From the NCBI GenBank assembly GCA_017513525.1, contig JAFXFC010000004.1, forward strand, positions 1 to 64,000: DNA of 64,000 nt. Reading direction: 5' to 3'. Source of the stretch: Clostridia bacterium (GTDB lineage: Bacteria > Bacillota > Clostridia > Oscillospirales > Acutalibacteraceae). The translations under genes and the position numbers were made by a program. Under the pieces are notes generated by a model. It made no database searches. It had not been told where the DNA came from and saw nothing but the letters and a program-made list of their open reading frames with translations. Position 1 is the stretch's first letter. Each line of letters starts with the position of its first letter. This document shows positions 35,755 to 45,256 of the stretch, piece by piece.

Positions 35755-38532
35755 ATGCTTGTACTCAAAAATATAGTTAAAGATTATGTTGCGGGCGACA
35801 CTACGGTAAGTGCCCTTAAAGGCATAAATATCAATTTCAGAGAAAACGAATTCGTTGCTATCCTCGGTCCTTCAGGATGCGGTAAAACCACAATGCTCAA
35901 TATCATAGGCGGTCTTGACAGATACACCTCAGGTGACCTTGTGATAAACGGCAAATCCACAAAGGACTTCACAGACGGAGATTGGGATACCTACCGTAAT
36001 CACTCAATAGGCTTTGTTTTTCAGAGCTATAACCTTATTCCTCATCAGACAGTTCTCGCCAATGTAGAACTTGCACTTACTCTTTCAGGTGTTTCAAAAA
36101 AGGAAAGAAGAGACAGAGCAATAAAAGCACTCGAACAGGTAGGTCTCGGCGAACAAATCTACAAAAAGCCCAGCCAGATGTCTGGCGGTCAGATGCAGAG
36201 AGTTGCAATTGCCCGTGCACTTATAAATAACCCCGATATTCTCCTTGCAGACGAACCCACAGGTGCGCTTGATACAGAAACCAGTGTTCAGATAATGGAC
36301 ATTCTTAAGGAAATCGCAAAAGATAAGCTTATTATCATGGTTACTCATAACCCCGAGCTTGCAAATGAGTATGCAACAAGAATCATAAGCTGTCTTGACG
36401 GTCATATTACAGACGACACCGACCCCTTTGAACCTACAGATGAAGACAGAGCAACAGAAACTGCAAAAAGAAAAGAGACAGAAAAGAAAGGCAAAAAGCC
36501 TTCTATGTCACATTCAACGGCATTTTCATTGAGTCTTCGTAATCTTATAACAAAAAAGGGAAGAACCTTCCTTACTGCCTTTGCGGGAAGTATCGGTATA
36601 ATAGGTATATCCTTGGTTCTTGCACTTTCTACAGGTATTGAAAACTACATCGATAAGATGCAAAACGACCTGCTTCTTGCAATGCCCGTTTCCGTTGAAA
36701 AAGAAGCCATAGATATGAATAATGTCATGGGCGCACTTATGGATATAGGCTCAACAATATTGGAGACTGACCATGACCTTGACAATATTTATGTAAACTC
36801 AACCTTTACGGAAATGATAAACACCTTTATTTCTCAGTCTACGGCAAACAATCTGAAATCCTTCAAGCAGTATATAAGTGATAATCAGGAAAAGTTCAAC
36901 GAGCTTTGTAATGATATTCAGTTCAAATATGAAACTCCCCTTAACATTTACAAAGAAGACACCGCTGACGGTATAGTAAAAGTAAATCCCAACGGTATGC
37001 TCGACACTCTTATGGGCTCAACTCAGCAATCCTCTTCGATGGCTACCATGACAAACTCAATGACCAATATGTTCTCCTCTTCCGCTACAAACTCCTGGGT
37101 AGAGCTTATCGGTGATAATGAGCTTTTAGCACAGCAGTATGAAATAATCCACGGCAGACTGCCCGAAAACTACAATGAAGTTGTTCTTATCGTTGACAAA
37201 AACAATGAGATAAACGAGCTTGTTATGTATGCACTCGGTCTTAAAAATCAGGACAAATTCATGGAAGATATGGTTGCAATGATGGGTTCTGAGGGTGCAA
37301 CCGATGAAACTCAGATAGTAGACCAGTATACCTATGATGATATTCTTAACATGAAATTCCGACTTGTTCTCAACCACGAATATTTCGTAAAGGACAAGGA
37401 AACAGGTCTCTGGAACGATCAGAGCAGCAATATCTATTATATAAAGCAGCTCATTGAACAGGGTGTTCAGATAAATATAGTAGGCATTTTAAGACCCGAC
37501 CCCAACAATGTTATGTCTGTAGGTACGGGAAGCATCGGCTACACAACGGAGCTTATGGACTATGCACTTGAAACAACACTTAACAGTGAAATAGTACAGG
37601 AACAGCTTTCCCACCCCGAAACTGACGTTCTTTCGGGTCTTGAATTCATTAATCTTACTGTAAACGATTTCTCACTTGCTGATATCGATCTCAGCGTTAT
37701 CGACTTTAAGTATCTCGATCTTACTCCCTTTATGAGTCTCATGGAAGGCATTGACCTTTCACAGATAGATATCATGAATCTTGATATCGCAGATCTCATT
37801 GATTTCAGCGATCTTTCCGATCTTAAGAAGAAGCTTATGGAAGGCTTCTTGTCAGACGAACAGGTTCTCGCATTCAAGCAGGCATATATTGATACTCTCA
37901 ATGCAGAGTGCTCACTTGAAAAGACATATGCCGCTATCGGTTATTCAACCGTAGATTCTCCTTCTTCTATTTATCTCTATCCCAAATCATTTGAGGATAA
38001 AGACGAGCTGAACAATATGGTTGCTTACTATAACGAACAGATGATAGCACAGGGACATCTCGGCTACACGGTTACACTTACTGACATTATCGGTATGCTT
38101 ATGAGCACTGTTACAAGCGTTCTTAACATCGTTACCGTTGTTCTTATCTGCTTCGTTGCGATCTCACTTGTTGTTTCATCAATTATGATAGGAATTATCA
38201 CCTATATTTCAGTTCTTGAAAGAACAAAGGAAATCGGTATCTTAAGAAGTATCGGTGCCTCCAAGGGCGATATTTCGAGAGTTTTCAATGCAGAAACCGT
38301 GACCATAGGACTCGGAGCGGGTATATTCGGTATACTGACGACACTGCTGTTGGAAATTCCCATAAATCTGCTTCTGAAGCATCTTACCCATACGGGCGCC
38401 GCAGCTACGCTCCCTGTTATTGCAGCTATAGTGCTTATTGTAATAAGCGTAACACTTACATTTATCGCAGGTCTTATCCCCTCCTCAATCGCCGCAAATA
38501 AAGACCCTGTAGAAGCATTAAGATCTGAATAA
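35755..38532 (+). CDS. MacB/FtsX-type ABC transporter, ATPase and permease fused (925 aa)
   Basis: N-terminal ATPase ~1-235: Walker A GPSGCGKTT (~38-46), signature MSGGQMQR (~142-149), Walker B ILLADEPTGALD. Then one transmembrane helix (~272-295), a very large extracellular part (~300-775) and three C-terminal helices with the FtsX motif VLERTKEIGILRSIGASKGDI. This is the mechanotransmission layout of MacB, which moves peptides, lipoproteins or antibiotics across or out of the membrane rather than using a classic pore. The extracellular domain is much larger than in typical MacB. Third gene of the TetR operon; a terminator follows. Confidence 0.92.
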   Translation: MLVLKNIVKDYVAGDTTVSALKGININFRENEFVAILGPSGCGKTTMLNIIGGLDRYTSGDLVINGKSTKDFTDGDWDTYRNHSIGFVFQSYNLIPHQTVLANVELALTLSGVSKKERRDRAIKALEQVGLGEQIYKKPSQMSGGQMQRVAIARALINNPDILLADEPTGALDTETSVQIMDILKEIAKDKLIIMVTHNPELANEYATRIISCLDGHITDDTDPFEPTDEDRATETAKRKETEKKGKKPSMSHSTAFSLSLRNLITKKGRTFLTAFAGSIGIIGISLVLALSTGIENYIDKMQNDLLLAMPVSVEKEAIDMNNVMGALMDIGSTILETDHDLDNIYVNSTFTEMINTFISQSTANNLKSFKQYISDNQEKFNELCNDIQFKYETPLNIYKEDTADGIVKVNPNGMLDTLMGSTQQSSSMATMTNSMTNMFSSSATNSWVELIGDNELLAQQYEIIHGRLPENYNEVVLIVDKNNEINELVMYALGLKNQDKFMEDMVAMMGSEGATDETQIVDQYTYDDILNMKFRLVLNHEYFVKDKETGLWNDQSSNIYYIKQLIEQGVQINIVGILRPDPNNVMSVGTGSIGYTTELMDYALETTLNSEIVQEQLSHPETDVLSGLEFINLTVNDFSLADIDLSVIDFKYLDLTPFMSLMEGIDLSQIDIMNLDIADLIDFSDLSDLKKKLMEGFLSDEQVLAFKQAYIDTLNAECSLEKTYAAIGYSTVDSPSSIYLYPKSFEDKDELNNMVAYYNEQMIAQGHLGYTVTLTDIIGMLMSTVTSVLNIVTVVLICFVAISLVVSSIMIGIITYISVLERTKEIGILRSIGASKGDISRVFNAETVTIGLGAGIFGILTTLLLEIPINLLLKHLTHTGAAATLPVIAAIVLIVISVTLTFIAGLIPSSIAANKDPVEALRSE

Positions 38533-38539
38533 AAATTTT

Positions 38540-38578
38540 CCGCCATGATGCAAATACGCACCATGGCGGTATTTTTTT
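38540..38578 (+). terminator. terminator of the tetR-ABC operon
   Basis: CCGCCATG (38540-38547) pairs with CATGGCGG (38562-38569), followed by TATTTTTTT. Confidence 0.85.
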
Positions 38579-38604
38579 GGAGGGGGGAGTGAAAATGTTC
38601 ATAA

Positions 38605-39352
38605 ATCACCGTCTTTGACGCACGGGTTATAAATAAGGGAGTGTGCCTCTGAAGAGCTAATTTAGTGGTATAAGGCTTCTGCCTCTGAGGCAGTTTGTAG
38701 TGCTTTGTTTTCGCCGCTTCGCAGTACCAATGTACAGCTTGCCAGCGGCGAAAACAACAAATACGGCAATTTCTGAACACTTTCCCGTGCAGAAAATCTA
38801 CTGCCTGCAGACCTTATTAAGTGAGTTTCCCCCGAGCCGTTCAGGAACTGCTTCTGATTACCCTGAAATTCTCATATTTCACGAAATTGCATCCGAACTC
38901 CATTCGGCGCACTTTCATAAAATCTGAATATTTCCGGGTAATCTAAAACAGTTTATCGTTATATATTTCTGAGCAGGGTCGGATGGGTGAGAAATGTTCA
39001 GATTTTGCGGTAGTGTGCCAAAACACCGGTTTTGTGCAATACCGTGAAATGTGGGCATTTATCAGCCGTCAGACCAAACTTATTGATATATCAAAACCAA
39101 AAAATACTAAAATGCGATAAGGCGGTGAGCCGTTCGCACATAACGCTCTCACCCTATTAGAGCTACGCACCGCAAGTGGCTCAAATATTGCCCTATTTGT
39201 TGTTTTCGCCGCTGGCAAGCCGTACATTGGTACTCCGAAGCGGCGAAAACAAAGCACTACAAACTGCCTCAGAGGCAGAAGCCTTATACCACTAAATTAG
39301 CTCTTCAGAGGCACTCTCCCTTATTTATAACCCGTGCGTCAAAGAGGGTGAT
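38605..39352. repeat. non-coding ~750-bp element with ~170-bp terminal inverted repeats
   Basis: The left arm (38605-38772) and right arm (39183-39352) are near-perfect reverse complements, with about half a dozen differences. Each arm carries smaller palindromes: CTGCCTCTGAGGCAG, and GTTTTCGCCGC...GCGGCGAAAAC closing over GTAC-CAAT-GTAC. The middle ~410 bp has further inverted pairs (TCTGAACA at ~38771 with TGTTCAGA at ~38996; GATTACCCTGAAAT near 38857 with ATTTCCGGGTAATC near 38930). No supported gene lies inside. It looks like a miniature, non-autonomous mobile element or two repeats inserted head to head. No clear target duplication was seen. Confidence 0.85.
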
Positions 39353-39368
39353 ATCTGAGTCACTTGCC

Positions 39369-39386
39369 CGACAAATTATGATTTAC
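39369..39386. repeat. relic of the hairpin-element terminal sequence
   Basis: CCGACAAATTATGATTTAC closely matches the right end of the element at 50.6 kb (CCGACAAATTATGATCTAC). No hairpin array accompanies it, so it looks like a solo or eroded end next to the HU terminator. Confidence 0.5.
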
Positions 39387-39394
39387 GGGAAAAA

Positions 39395-39422
39395 TAATGA
39401 GCTGCACCGAAGTGCAGCTCAA
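39395..39422 (-). terminator. terminator of the HU gene
   Basis: GAGCTGCAC (39399-39407) pairs with GTGCAGCTC (39412-39420); on the minus strand it is followed by ATTATTTTTCCC. Confidence 0.85.
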
Positions 39423-39443
39423 TACTCAAATAATTATATTAAA

Positions 39444-39713
39444 TTATTTAACGGCATCTTTAAGAGCCTGGCCTGCCTTGAAAGCGGGAACTTTTGTAGC
39501 AGCAACCTTGATGGTTTCGCCTGTTCTGGGGTTACGAGCTTCTTTTTCTGCTCTTTCACGAACTTCAAAAGTACCAAAACCGATAAGCTGAACCTTTTCA
39601 CCCTTCTTGAGAGCTTCTGTAATGCCATCAAGAACAGCCTTCACAGCAACATCTGCATCCTTCTTGGAAAAACCTGCTGCTGCAACTGCATTTACGAGAT
39701 CAGTCTTGTTCAT
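39444..39713 (-). CDS. hup: HU-type histone-like DNA-binding protein (89 aa)
   Basis: Full-length HU: N-terminal helices ([24 protein letters not shown]), the beta-arm [23 protein letters not shown] with the DNA-intercalating proline in ARNPRTG, and the C-terminal helix. Dimer that bends and compacts DNA. Downstream of mazG by 31 bp, as in other Clostridia. A GGAGG site precedes ATG 39713. Confidence 0.97.
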   Translation of the reverse strand: MNKTDLVNAVAAAGFSKKDADVAVKAVLDGITEALKKGEKVQLIGFGTFEVRERAEKEARNPRTGETIKVAATKVPAFKAGQALKDAVK

Positions 39714-39744
39714 TATTTTTTCCTCCTTATATATTCAAAAGCCT

Positions 39745-40560
39745 TTACGGCGTTTGTTCCTTTAATATGAGCTTGGCTTTTTCCCACAGCTCATCAAATT
39801 TTTCAACATCCGCTGTTTTTATATCTATTCCCTGTTCACTTGCCATTTTTTCTACAAGAGAAAACCTGTCAAGAAACTTATCGGAAGCTACTGTGAGTGC
39901 TTCTTCGGGATCAACACCTGAAAATCTTGAAACATTAACAACTGCAAAAAGAAGATCGCCTATCTCCTCTTTTAACAGTTCACTGTCACCACAGGAAATT
40001 GCCTCTTCTACCTCGGCTGTTTCCTCTTTCACCTTGTCGAGGGTACCTTTTATATCCTTCCAGTCAAAACCTGCTTTTGATGCCTTTTTCTGAATTTTAG
40101 CGGCTCTCATTAAAGCGGGAAATTCTCTGGGTACCGACAGCATTGCTTCGGTAGTGTTTTTTTGCTGTTTGGTACTCATCTTGATAGCATCCCAATTAGT
40201 GAGCACCTCTTCGGTAGAAGCTACATTCACATCACCGAAAACATGCGGATGTCTGATTATCAGCTTTTTACATATTTCATCACAGACATCATCGAAGGTG
40301 AAAACACCCTTTTCCGTTTCTATCAGGGTGTGAAAAACGACCTGCAACAGCACATCGCCGAGCTCCTCGCGGAGCATTTCGGGATTCTTTTTATTTATGG
40401 CTTCAATTACTTCATAGGTTTCTTCTATAAAATCACGCCTGATGCTTTCATGTGATTGCTCGGCATCCCATGGGCATCCGCCGGGGGCACGCAGAATGGC
40501 AACGATATTAACAAGATCCTCACAGCTGTATCTGTCTTTGAACTGAAAATCACTTACCAT
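39745..40560 (-). CDS. mazG: MazG nucleoside triphosphate pyrophosphohydrolase (271 aa)
   Basis: Two tandem MazG domains. The first has GGCPWDAEQSHESIRRDFIEETYEVIEAI (~26-55) with the EExxE metal site and EELGDVLLQVVFH; the second has KEETAEVEEAI (~174-184) and KEEIGDLLFAVVN. Hydrolyses abnormal or signalling NTPs to NMP and PPi. It lies 38 bp downstream of the flippase gene, in the order flippase-mazG-hup resembling the spoVB-like/yabN region of Bacillus. Confidence 0.95.
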   Translation of the reverse strand: MVSDFQFKDRYSCEDLVNIVAILRAPGGCPWDAEQSHESIRRDFIEETYEVIEAINKKNPEMLREELGDVLLQVVFHTLIETEKGVFTFDDVCDEICKKLIIRHPHVFGDVNVASTEEVLTNWDAIKMSTKQQKNTTEAMLSVPREFPALMRAAKIQKKASKAGFDWKDIKGTLDKVKEETAEVEEAISCGDSELLKEEIGDLLFAVVNVSRFSGVDPEEALTVASDKFLDRFSLVEKMASEQGIDIKTADVEKFDELWEKAKLILKEQTP

Positions 40561-40598
40561 AATTTAACCGCCTAAACTTTTTACATAACAGTGCTATT

Positions 40599-42371
40599 TT
40601 ACCCCAAAAGTCCATATTTTTCAAGTACTTTTGCTATTTTTTCTCCTTTTGGAAGCATTCTTATGTCACTTCTTTGAAGAGAACCTGTTAAAAGCAGTGA
40701 AACTGCATATATAAGCACTGCAGCAAATACAGCAAGAACTGTTGAAATATTACCTGCACTCAGCACAGAATTGATATCATAGCCTCTCATAAGATAATTG
40801 CAAATTCCGTTAACTGCATATGCTCCGACTGCCGACAGCACGGAGCAGAACAAGGGCTTGAGAAGAAGTGTTCTGATATCATATTTTGAGCCTGTTTCTT
40901 TTCTGAGCACAATTAGACCGTATATAACCATAACTAAATTACAAAGGAATGAACCGACAACGGCACCCTGAATATTAATGGTTGGGATGCTTACAAGAAT
41001 AAAGTTTGCAAGAATTTTTACCGTAGCACCAAGTGCCATACTCTTTACGGGAACATCAGTTCTGTTTACCGCCTGAAGCATGTTGGTAACAGGCTGAGCG
41101 AGAGCCAAGAAACAAACGGAAATACCGTATGCCATAAGAATGGGAGCAATATCGTCTATAGCAGGAGCGGTATTCATATTACGACCGTAGATAAGAACAA
41201 GTATCTCTTTTGCCAACACAAAAAGTCCGAGTCCTGCAGGAAGGGAAATAAGCATAGTCAATCTTAAAACTGAGGAAATTGCTCTTCCCGCGGCTTTTTT
41301 ATCCTTTCTTACCCATGCTTCACTAAGCACGGGAATTGCAGAAAGTCCGAGGGTTATCGTAAATGTAGGGATAATATTTTTAATTTCAAGAACGGTATCA
41401 TATGCACCGAAGAGATAAGATTTAAGTTCATCTGCCTGAGAAGCAATATAGCCTGTTGCTTCTATGATTTTCGGATACATATCGGCTATGACACCAAAAT
41501 TACCGTCAAGCACATATAAAAGTCGGTTCTGTATGGTCCAGCTGTCAATAAATGTTGTGAGATTGAATACAAGTGAGCTCAGGGCTATGGGAAGAGCAAG
41601 AGCAAGCAGTTGTTTTCTTAAAGCCTTTCTGCTCTCGCTTTCTGGAGAAGCTTCGTAAAGCTCTTTTGGTATGGTGTTCTTATCGAATCTGCGCTTGATA
41701 ATTATGTAGAAAAGTGCTATCACGGAGCCTATAGTAACACCTGAAATTGCTGCAGCTGCAGAATATGCACTTGAGGCATCTATTACGATATCTCTCAGAA
41801 CAGGAATACTTTCGGCAAATTCTACTCCTATAGTAAGTACTACATTCATAAAAATAAAGCCGAAAATGAGCTTTCCTGCGGCTTCTATTACCTGAGAAAC
41901 AGCAGACGGGTTCATATTGCGAAGCCCCTGATAATAGCCTCTGTAGCCGCTCATTATACAGCAGAACAGAAGTGACGGGGCAACCGTAAGCACTGCAGGC
42001 AGTGCATTGACAGAACCTACAGACAGTGAATAAGGATATGAAAGAAGTATTATAACAACTGTACCCAATACTCCCAATAAAGTAAAAAGTCCCGTTGACA
42101 CACTGAAAAGACTTTTTACATCACGGTATCTTCCCTGTGCTGCTTTTTCTGCAACAAGCTTTGCCACAGCAGTGGGAAGCCCTGCAAGTGCAATTGAATA
42201 TATAGGTGTATAGATATTATATGCAGTGGCAAAATATCCTCTTGCGGTATAGCCTATCTTCTGCGTTACATAAAGCTTAAACAGGACACCTGTTATTTTT
42301 ACTATAATTACAGCCAAAGACAGCACCAATGCACCGTTAAGGAGAGATTGTTTTTTGCGGTCAGCCATCAT
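40599..42371 (-). CDS. MOP-superfamily polysaccharide/lipid flippase, SpoVB/MurJ-like (590 aa)
   Basis: About 14 transmembrane segments from residue 12 on. Family features: TGVLFKLYVTQKIGYTARGYFATAYNIYTPIYSIALAGLPTAVAKLVAE near the N-terminus and ISLPAGLGLFVLAKEIL in the second half. Flips undecaprenyl-linked precursors such as lipid II or spore-cortex precursors. Two adjacent ATGs (42371 and 42368) follow GGAGAATGA, so the first codon is uncertain by one residue. SpoVB (sporulation) versus general cell-wall flippase cannot be decided. Confidence 0.9.
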   Translation of the reverse strand: MMADRKKQSLLNGALVLSLAVIIVKITGVLFKLYVTQKIGYTARGYFATAYNIYTPIYSIALAGLPTAVAKLVAEKAAQGRYRDVKSLFSVSTGLFTLLGVLGTVVIILLSYPYSLSVGSVNALPAVLTVAPSLLFCCIMSGYRGYYQGLRNMNPSAVSQVIEAAGKLIFGFIFMNVVLTIGVEFAESIPVLRDIVIDASSAYSAAAAISGVTIGSVIALFYIIIKRRFDKNTIPKELYEASPESESRKALRKQLLALALPIALSSLVFNLTTFIDSWTIQNRLLYVLDGNFGVIADMYPKIIEATGYIASQADELKSYLFGAYDTVLEIKNIIPTFTITLGLSAIPVLSEAWVRKDKKAAGRAISSVLRLTMLISLPAGLGLFVLAKEILVLIYGRNMNTAPAIDDIAPILMAYGISVCFLALAQPVTNMLQAVNRTDVPVKSMALGATVKILANFILVSIPTINIQGAVVGSFLCNLVMVIYGLIVLRKETGSKYDIRTLLLKPLFCSVLSAVGAYAVNGICNYLMRGYDINSVLSAGNISTVLAVFAAVLIYAVSLLLTGSLQRSDIRMLPKGEKIAKVLEKYGLLG

Positions 42372-42422
42372 TCATTCTCCTGACAATTTGTTTTATATAT
42401 AAATATGCCGACGGGACTTGCA

Positions 42423-43892
42423 TTATGTGCCCTGATAGAATCGGCGTATCTCATCTTTTCTTTCAATTATTTCGGAAAAACGCGTTATGTATTCATACGG
42501 ATATTTGAAATTATACACTCGCTGAAGACTGTCACTATCGGGGTCCTTAAGCTTTGTTACTGCAGCACCGCCTACAGCTAAAACCGTATGTATTTCTTCC
42601 ATCATGTAAATATTATAAAGGCAGGGCTTATCTTTTTTGCACCAACCCACATTTTCAAGATTTCCCACAGACTTACTCTGTCGGTACATATAATACGGGT
42701 GATATCCGTTTTCCGAGAGCACTTTATTTGCGTATTCCACCATACGCTCGGTTTCTGTGCAAATATCATCTGTGCCGTTTTCGGTAACGATAGAAGCAGA
42801 GCGCTTGAGAGCCAATGTATGTACGGTAATATTTTCGGGAGAAAGCTCGACTGCTCTGTCAAGACTCTTCTTAAAGCCTTCAAAGCTGTCAGTGGGAAGT
42901 CCTGCGATAAAATCCATATTAATATTATTGAAGCCGAGTTTTCTTGCAAGAAAATACTTTTCCTCTGTATCTTTTCCCGTATGCTTTCTGCCGATAGCTT
43001 CAAGAACACTGTCTGAAAAGGTCTGCGGATTGATACTTATTCTTGAAACACCCGCTTCCTTTAACACGCTCAGCTTTTCTTCATCTATAGTATCGGGTCT
43101 TCCCGCTTCAACAGTAAACTCCCTGACATTTTTCATATCAAAGCTTTCATTTAATGCACTTGTAATGATTTTAAGTGCCTGTGCTGAAAAAGAAGTCGGT
43201 GTTCCGCCGCCGATATAAACCGTTTCAAGAGATAAAGAGAGCTCTTTTGCTATACGCGCGGTTTCTTCTATTTCACGGCAGAGATTGTTTATATAATCGG
43301 GGATCAGTTTTTTTGCTTTATCTATTGAATGCGAAACAAAGGAACAATAAGAACAACGGGTGGGACAAAAAGGAATTGAGATATATAGAGAAAATGAATT
43401 TTTACCCGACATTCTGATACAAGTATTTTCGTAATTTGCAACTTCAAATGCCAGCTCGGTTTTTTCGGGAGTGACTTCAAAAAAAGAAATAAATATCTCT
43501 TTCGCCTTGACTTCTCCGTCTGTATTTATGTATTTACGCATAAGCTTTGCGGGACGCACTCCCGTGAGTAATCCCCATGGGGGGACTATTCCTGTGATAG
43601 CTGTCAAAACCTTGGTAACAGCCTTTGCGAGAAGTCTTTCTCTTAAGGATTCATTGTCTTTTTCATCCTTTTCATAAGAAAAGGAATATTCTTCGCTTTT
43701 TCCGTCAATCTGAGCTTTACAAGAAAAAATGAGAGTGCCTGCTTCTTCTTGTATCTCTGTAACAACAGTCTTGCTGTCAAACGGAAGTTCTTCGTTATCA
43801 CAGGCAAAAATAATCTTCTCCGCAGGAAAATATATCCTGCAGATCTTTTCACTTTCATATTTATATGTGTGATTATTCGTGTGAAGTATCAT
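42423..43892 (-). CDS. hemZ: HemZ-type radical SAM coproporphyrinogen dehydrogenase-like protein (489 aa)
   Basis: Oxygen-independent coproporphyrinogen oxidase-like protein of the HemZ group. The N-terminal region ends in PPWGLLTGVRPAKLMRKY (HemZ-specific). The 4Fe-4S site is C176-x3-C180-x2-C183 (PFCPTRCSYCSF), followed by YIGGGTPTSF. True coproporphyrinogen activity has been doubted for several HemZ/HemW relatives, so the reaction is uncertain. Its start overlaps the end of the MBL hydrolase gene by 20 bp. Confidence 0.9.
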   Translation of the reverse strand: MILHTNNHTYKYESEKICRIYFPAEKIIFACDNEELPFDSKTVVTEIQEEAGTLIFSCKAQIDGKSEEYSFSYEKDEKDNESLRERLLAKAVTKVLTAITGIVPPWGLLTGVRPAKLMRKYINTDGEVKAKEIFISFFEVTPEKTELAFEVANYENTCIRMSGKNSFSLYISIPFCPTRCSYCSFVSHSIDKAKKLIPDYINNLCREIEETARIAKELSLSLETVYIGGGTPTSFSAQALKIITSALNESFDMKNVREFTVEAGRPDTIDEEKLSVLKEAGVSRISINPQTFSDSVLEAIGRKHTGKDTEEKYFLARKLGFNNINMDFIAGLPTDSFEGFKKSLDRAVELSPENITVHTLALKRSASIVTENGTDDICTETERMVEYANKVLSENGYHPYYMYRQSKSVGNLENVGWCKKDKPCLYNIYMMEEIHTVLAVGGAAVTKLKDPDSDSLQRVYNFKYPYEYITRFSEIIERKDEIRRFYQGT

Positions 43893-44520
43893 TTGCTCTT
43901 AAATACCTGTTATTTCTTTTTTCATAAGAAAGACCGCTTAAAGGGCCGTGACCGGGGAAAATCTTATATTCACCCTGAATCTGACCTATGGCACGAAGAG
44001 ATTTAAAAAGGGCTTTTGTGCTGCCTCCGGGAAGGTCTGTTCTGCCCATACCTCGTCTGAACAAGGTGTCACCCGAGAATATATATTCATCCGTCATAAA
44101 TATGACACTTCCCCGTGTGTGACCGGGAGTGTGCATGACCGTAATTTTATTTTCACCAAGATACAAAGTATCGCCGTCTTTTAATGTAGCGTCGGGCACA
44201 GCTTCGATCTGGAAGTATCCCTCTACGGCATTGGCAAGACTTGCATCTGCATTTTTAAGACATATCGCGTCTTCTTCATGGATAAGTATCTCTCCGCCGA
44301 GCTTCTCCTTTAAGGGATATGCTCCGCATATATGATCAAAATGGCCATGGGTGAGAAGAATATATTTCGGAACAGTAACACCTCTTTCTTTCAGAAATTT
44401 TTCATACTCTCCGTCAAAGACACCTGGGTCTATTACGGCTGATTCCCCGGAAATCGGATCAAAAATCAAATATGAATTTGTGACATAAAGACCTGTTTCT
44501 GATTTATAGACTTCTAACAT
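43873..44520 (-). CDS. metallo-beta-lactamase-fold hydrolase, glyoxalase II-like (215 aa)
   Basis: Metal motif H58-x-H60-x-D62-H63 in LLTHGHFDHICG, with further ligands at HTPGHTRGSV, FSGDTLFRRGMGRTDLPGG and IFPGHGPLS. This is the GloB/YcbL layout; it may hydrolyse S-lactoylglutathione-like or other thioesters. It sits 12 bp downstream of dtd and overlaps hemZ, part of the rel-pspC-dtd-mbl-hemZ string. Confidence 0.9.
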   Translation of the reverse strand: MLEVYKSETGLYVTNSYLIFDPISGESAVIDPGVFDGEYEKFLKERGVTVPKYILLTHGHFDHICGAYPLKEKLGGEILIHEEDAICLKNADASLANAVEGYFQIEAVPDATLKDGDTLYLGENKITVMHTPGHTRGSVIFMTDEYIFSGDTLFRRGMGRTDLPGGSTKALFKSLRAIGQIQGEYKIFPGHGPLSGLSYEKRNNRYLRANDTSHE

Positions 44521-44532
44521 AGTTCACCTTTT

Positions 44533-44991
44533 TTATTTTTTAGTCCAAGTATCGGTATCAAAAATGATTGTAACGGGGCCGTCGTTGAGAAGGCTTACCT
44601 TCATATCGGCACCGAAAACACCTTTTTCAACCTTTTTAACGCCCTCGCTGAGAAGAAATTCGGTAAATTTCTCATAAAGCGAGTTTGCTTCATCGGGCTT
44701 TGCGGACGGTGTAAATGAGGGACGGTTGCCTTTTTTCACATCTGCACAAAGTGTAAATTGGGAAACTGCAAGAACACTTCCGCCGATATCGAGAACAGAT
44801 AAGTTCATTTTTTCGCAGTCATCCTCAAAAATACGGAGCTTTGCGATTTTTGAAGCCATGAGGGCAGCTTCTTTTTCCGTGTCGCCCTCCATAACACCAA
44901 GAAGCACAAGAAGTCCTTTATCAATTTGTCCGACGGTATTTCCGTCTACCTTTACATTGGCATTAGTTACTCTTTGAATTACTGCTTTCAT
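44533..44991 (-). CDS. dtd: D-aminoacyl-tRNA deacylase (152 aa)
   Basis: Removes D-amino acids from mischarged tRNA. Family motifs: [17 protein letters not shown] start, [17 protein letters not shown] (~76-92), and [13 protein letters not shown] (~134-146) with the cross-subunit Gly-Pro. Normal length. Its start overlaps the last base of the PspC gene, and it follows rel as in most Firmicutes (rel-dtd), here with a PspC gene inserted between. Confidence 0.96.
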   Translation of the reverse strand: MKAVIQRVTNANVKVDGNTVGQIDKGLLVLLGVMEGDTEKEAALMASKIAKLRIFEDDCEKMNLSVLDIGGSVLAVSQFTLCADVKKGNRPSFTPSAKPDEANSLYEKFTEFLLSEGVKKVEKGVFGADMKVSLLNDGPVTIIFDTDTWTKK

Positions 44992-45227
44992 CAGTTATTT
45001 CCGTTATTATGAGGGGGATTCTGATCGGAATAGGGAGTATAGCCGGGGTCTTCGGGCATAATTATAGCGGCAATGACATAAAGCCAGATGCTGAGCCCTG
45101 CAAAAATAGTAAGAAGTAACCAGGCAAGTCTTACAAGAGTGGAATCAATATTGAAATACTGTGCAATTCCTCCGCATACACCTGCGATTTTTTTGTCTGT
45201 GGTTGAGCGATAAAGTTTCTTCTGCAT
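44991..45227 (-). CDS. PspC-domain membrane protein (78 aa)
   Basis: PspC domain residues ~1-60: [37 protein letters not shown], then a transmembrane helix (~32-55) and a short Pro/Asn tail. Small PspC proteins are associated with membrane stress in Gram-positives, without the full Psp system. Its place between rel and dtd is uncommon. ATG 45227 follows AAGGAG. Confidence 0.92.
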   Translation of the reverse strand: MQKKLYRSTTDKKIAGVCGGIAQYFNIDSTLVRLAWLLLTIFAGLSIWLYVIAAIIMPEDPGYTPYSDQNPPHNNGNN

Positions 45228-45256
45228 AATAAAAACTCCTTTTTTAATTAAATATA

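Noticed and set aside
38202..38780. 192-residue minus-strand frame reaching into the inverted-repeat element
   Set aside because: Mostly antisense to the FtsX part of the ABC exporter; no ribosome site and no domain.
38700..39257. Two short open frames in the arms of the inverted-repeat element (both starting MLCFRRF)
   Set aside because: They are the same sequence because the arms are reverse complements; no ribosome site and they end in unrelated DNA.
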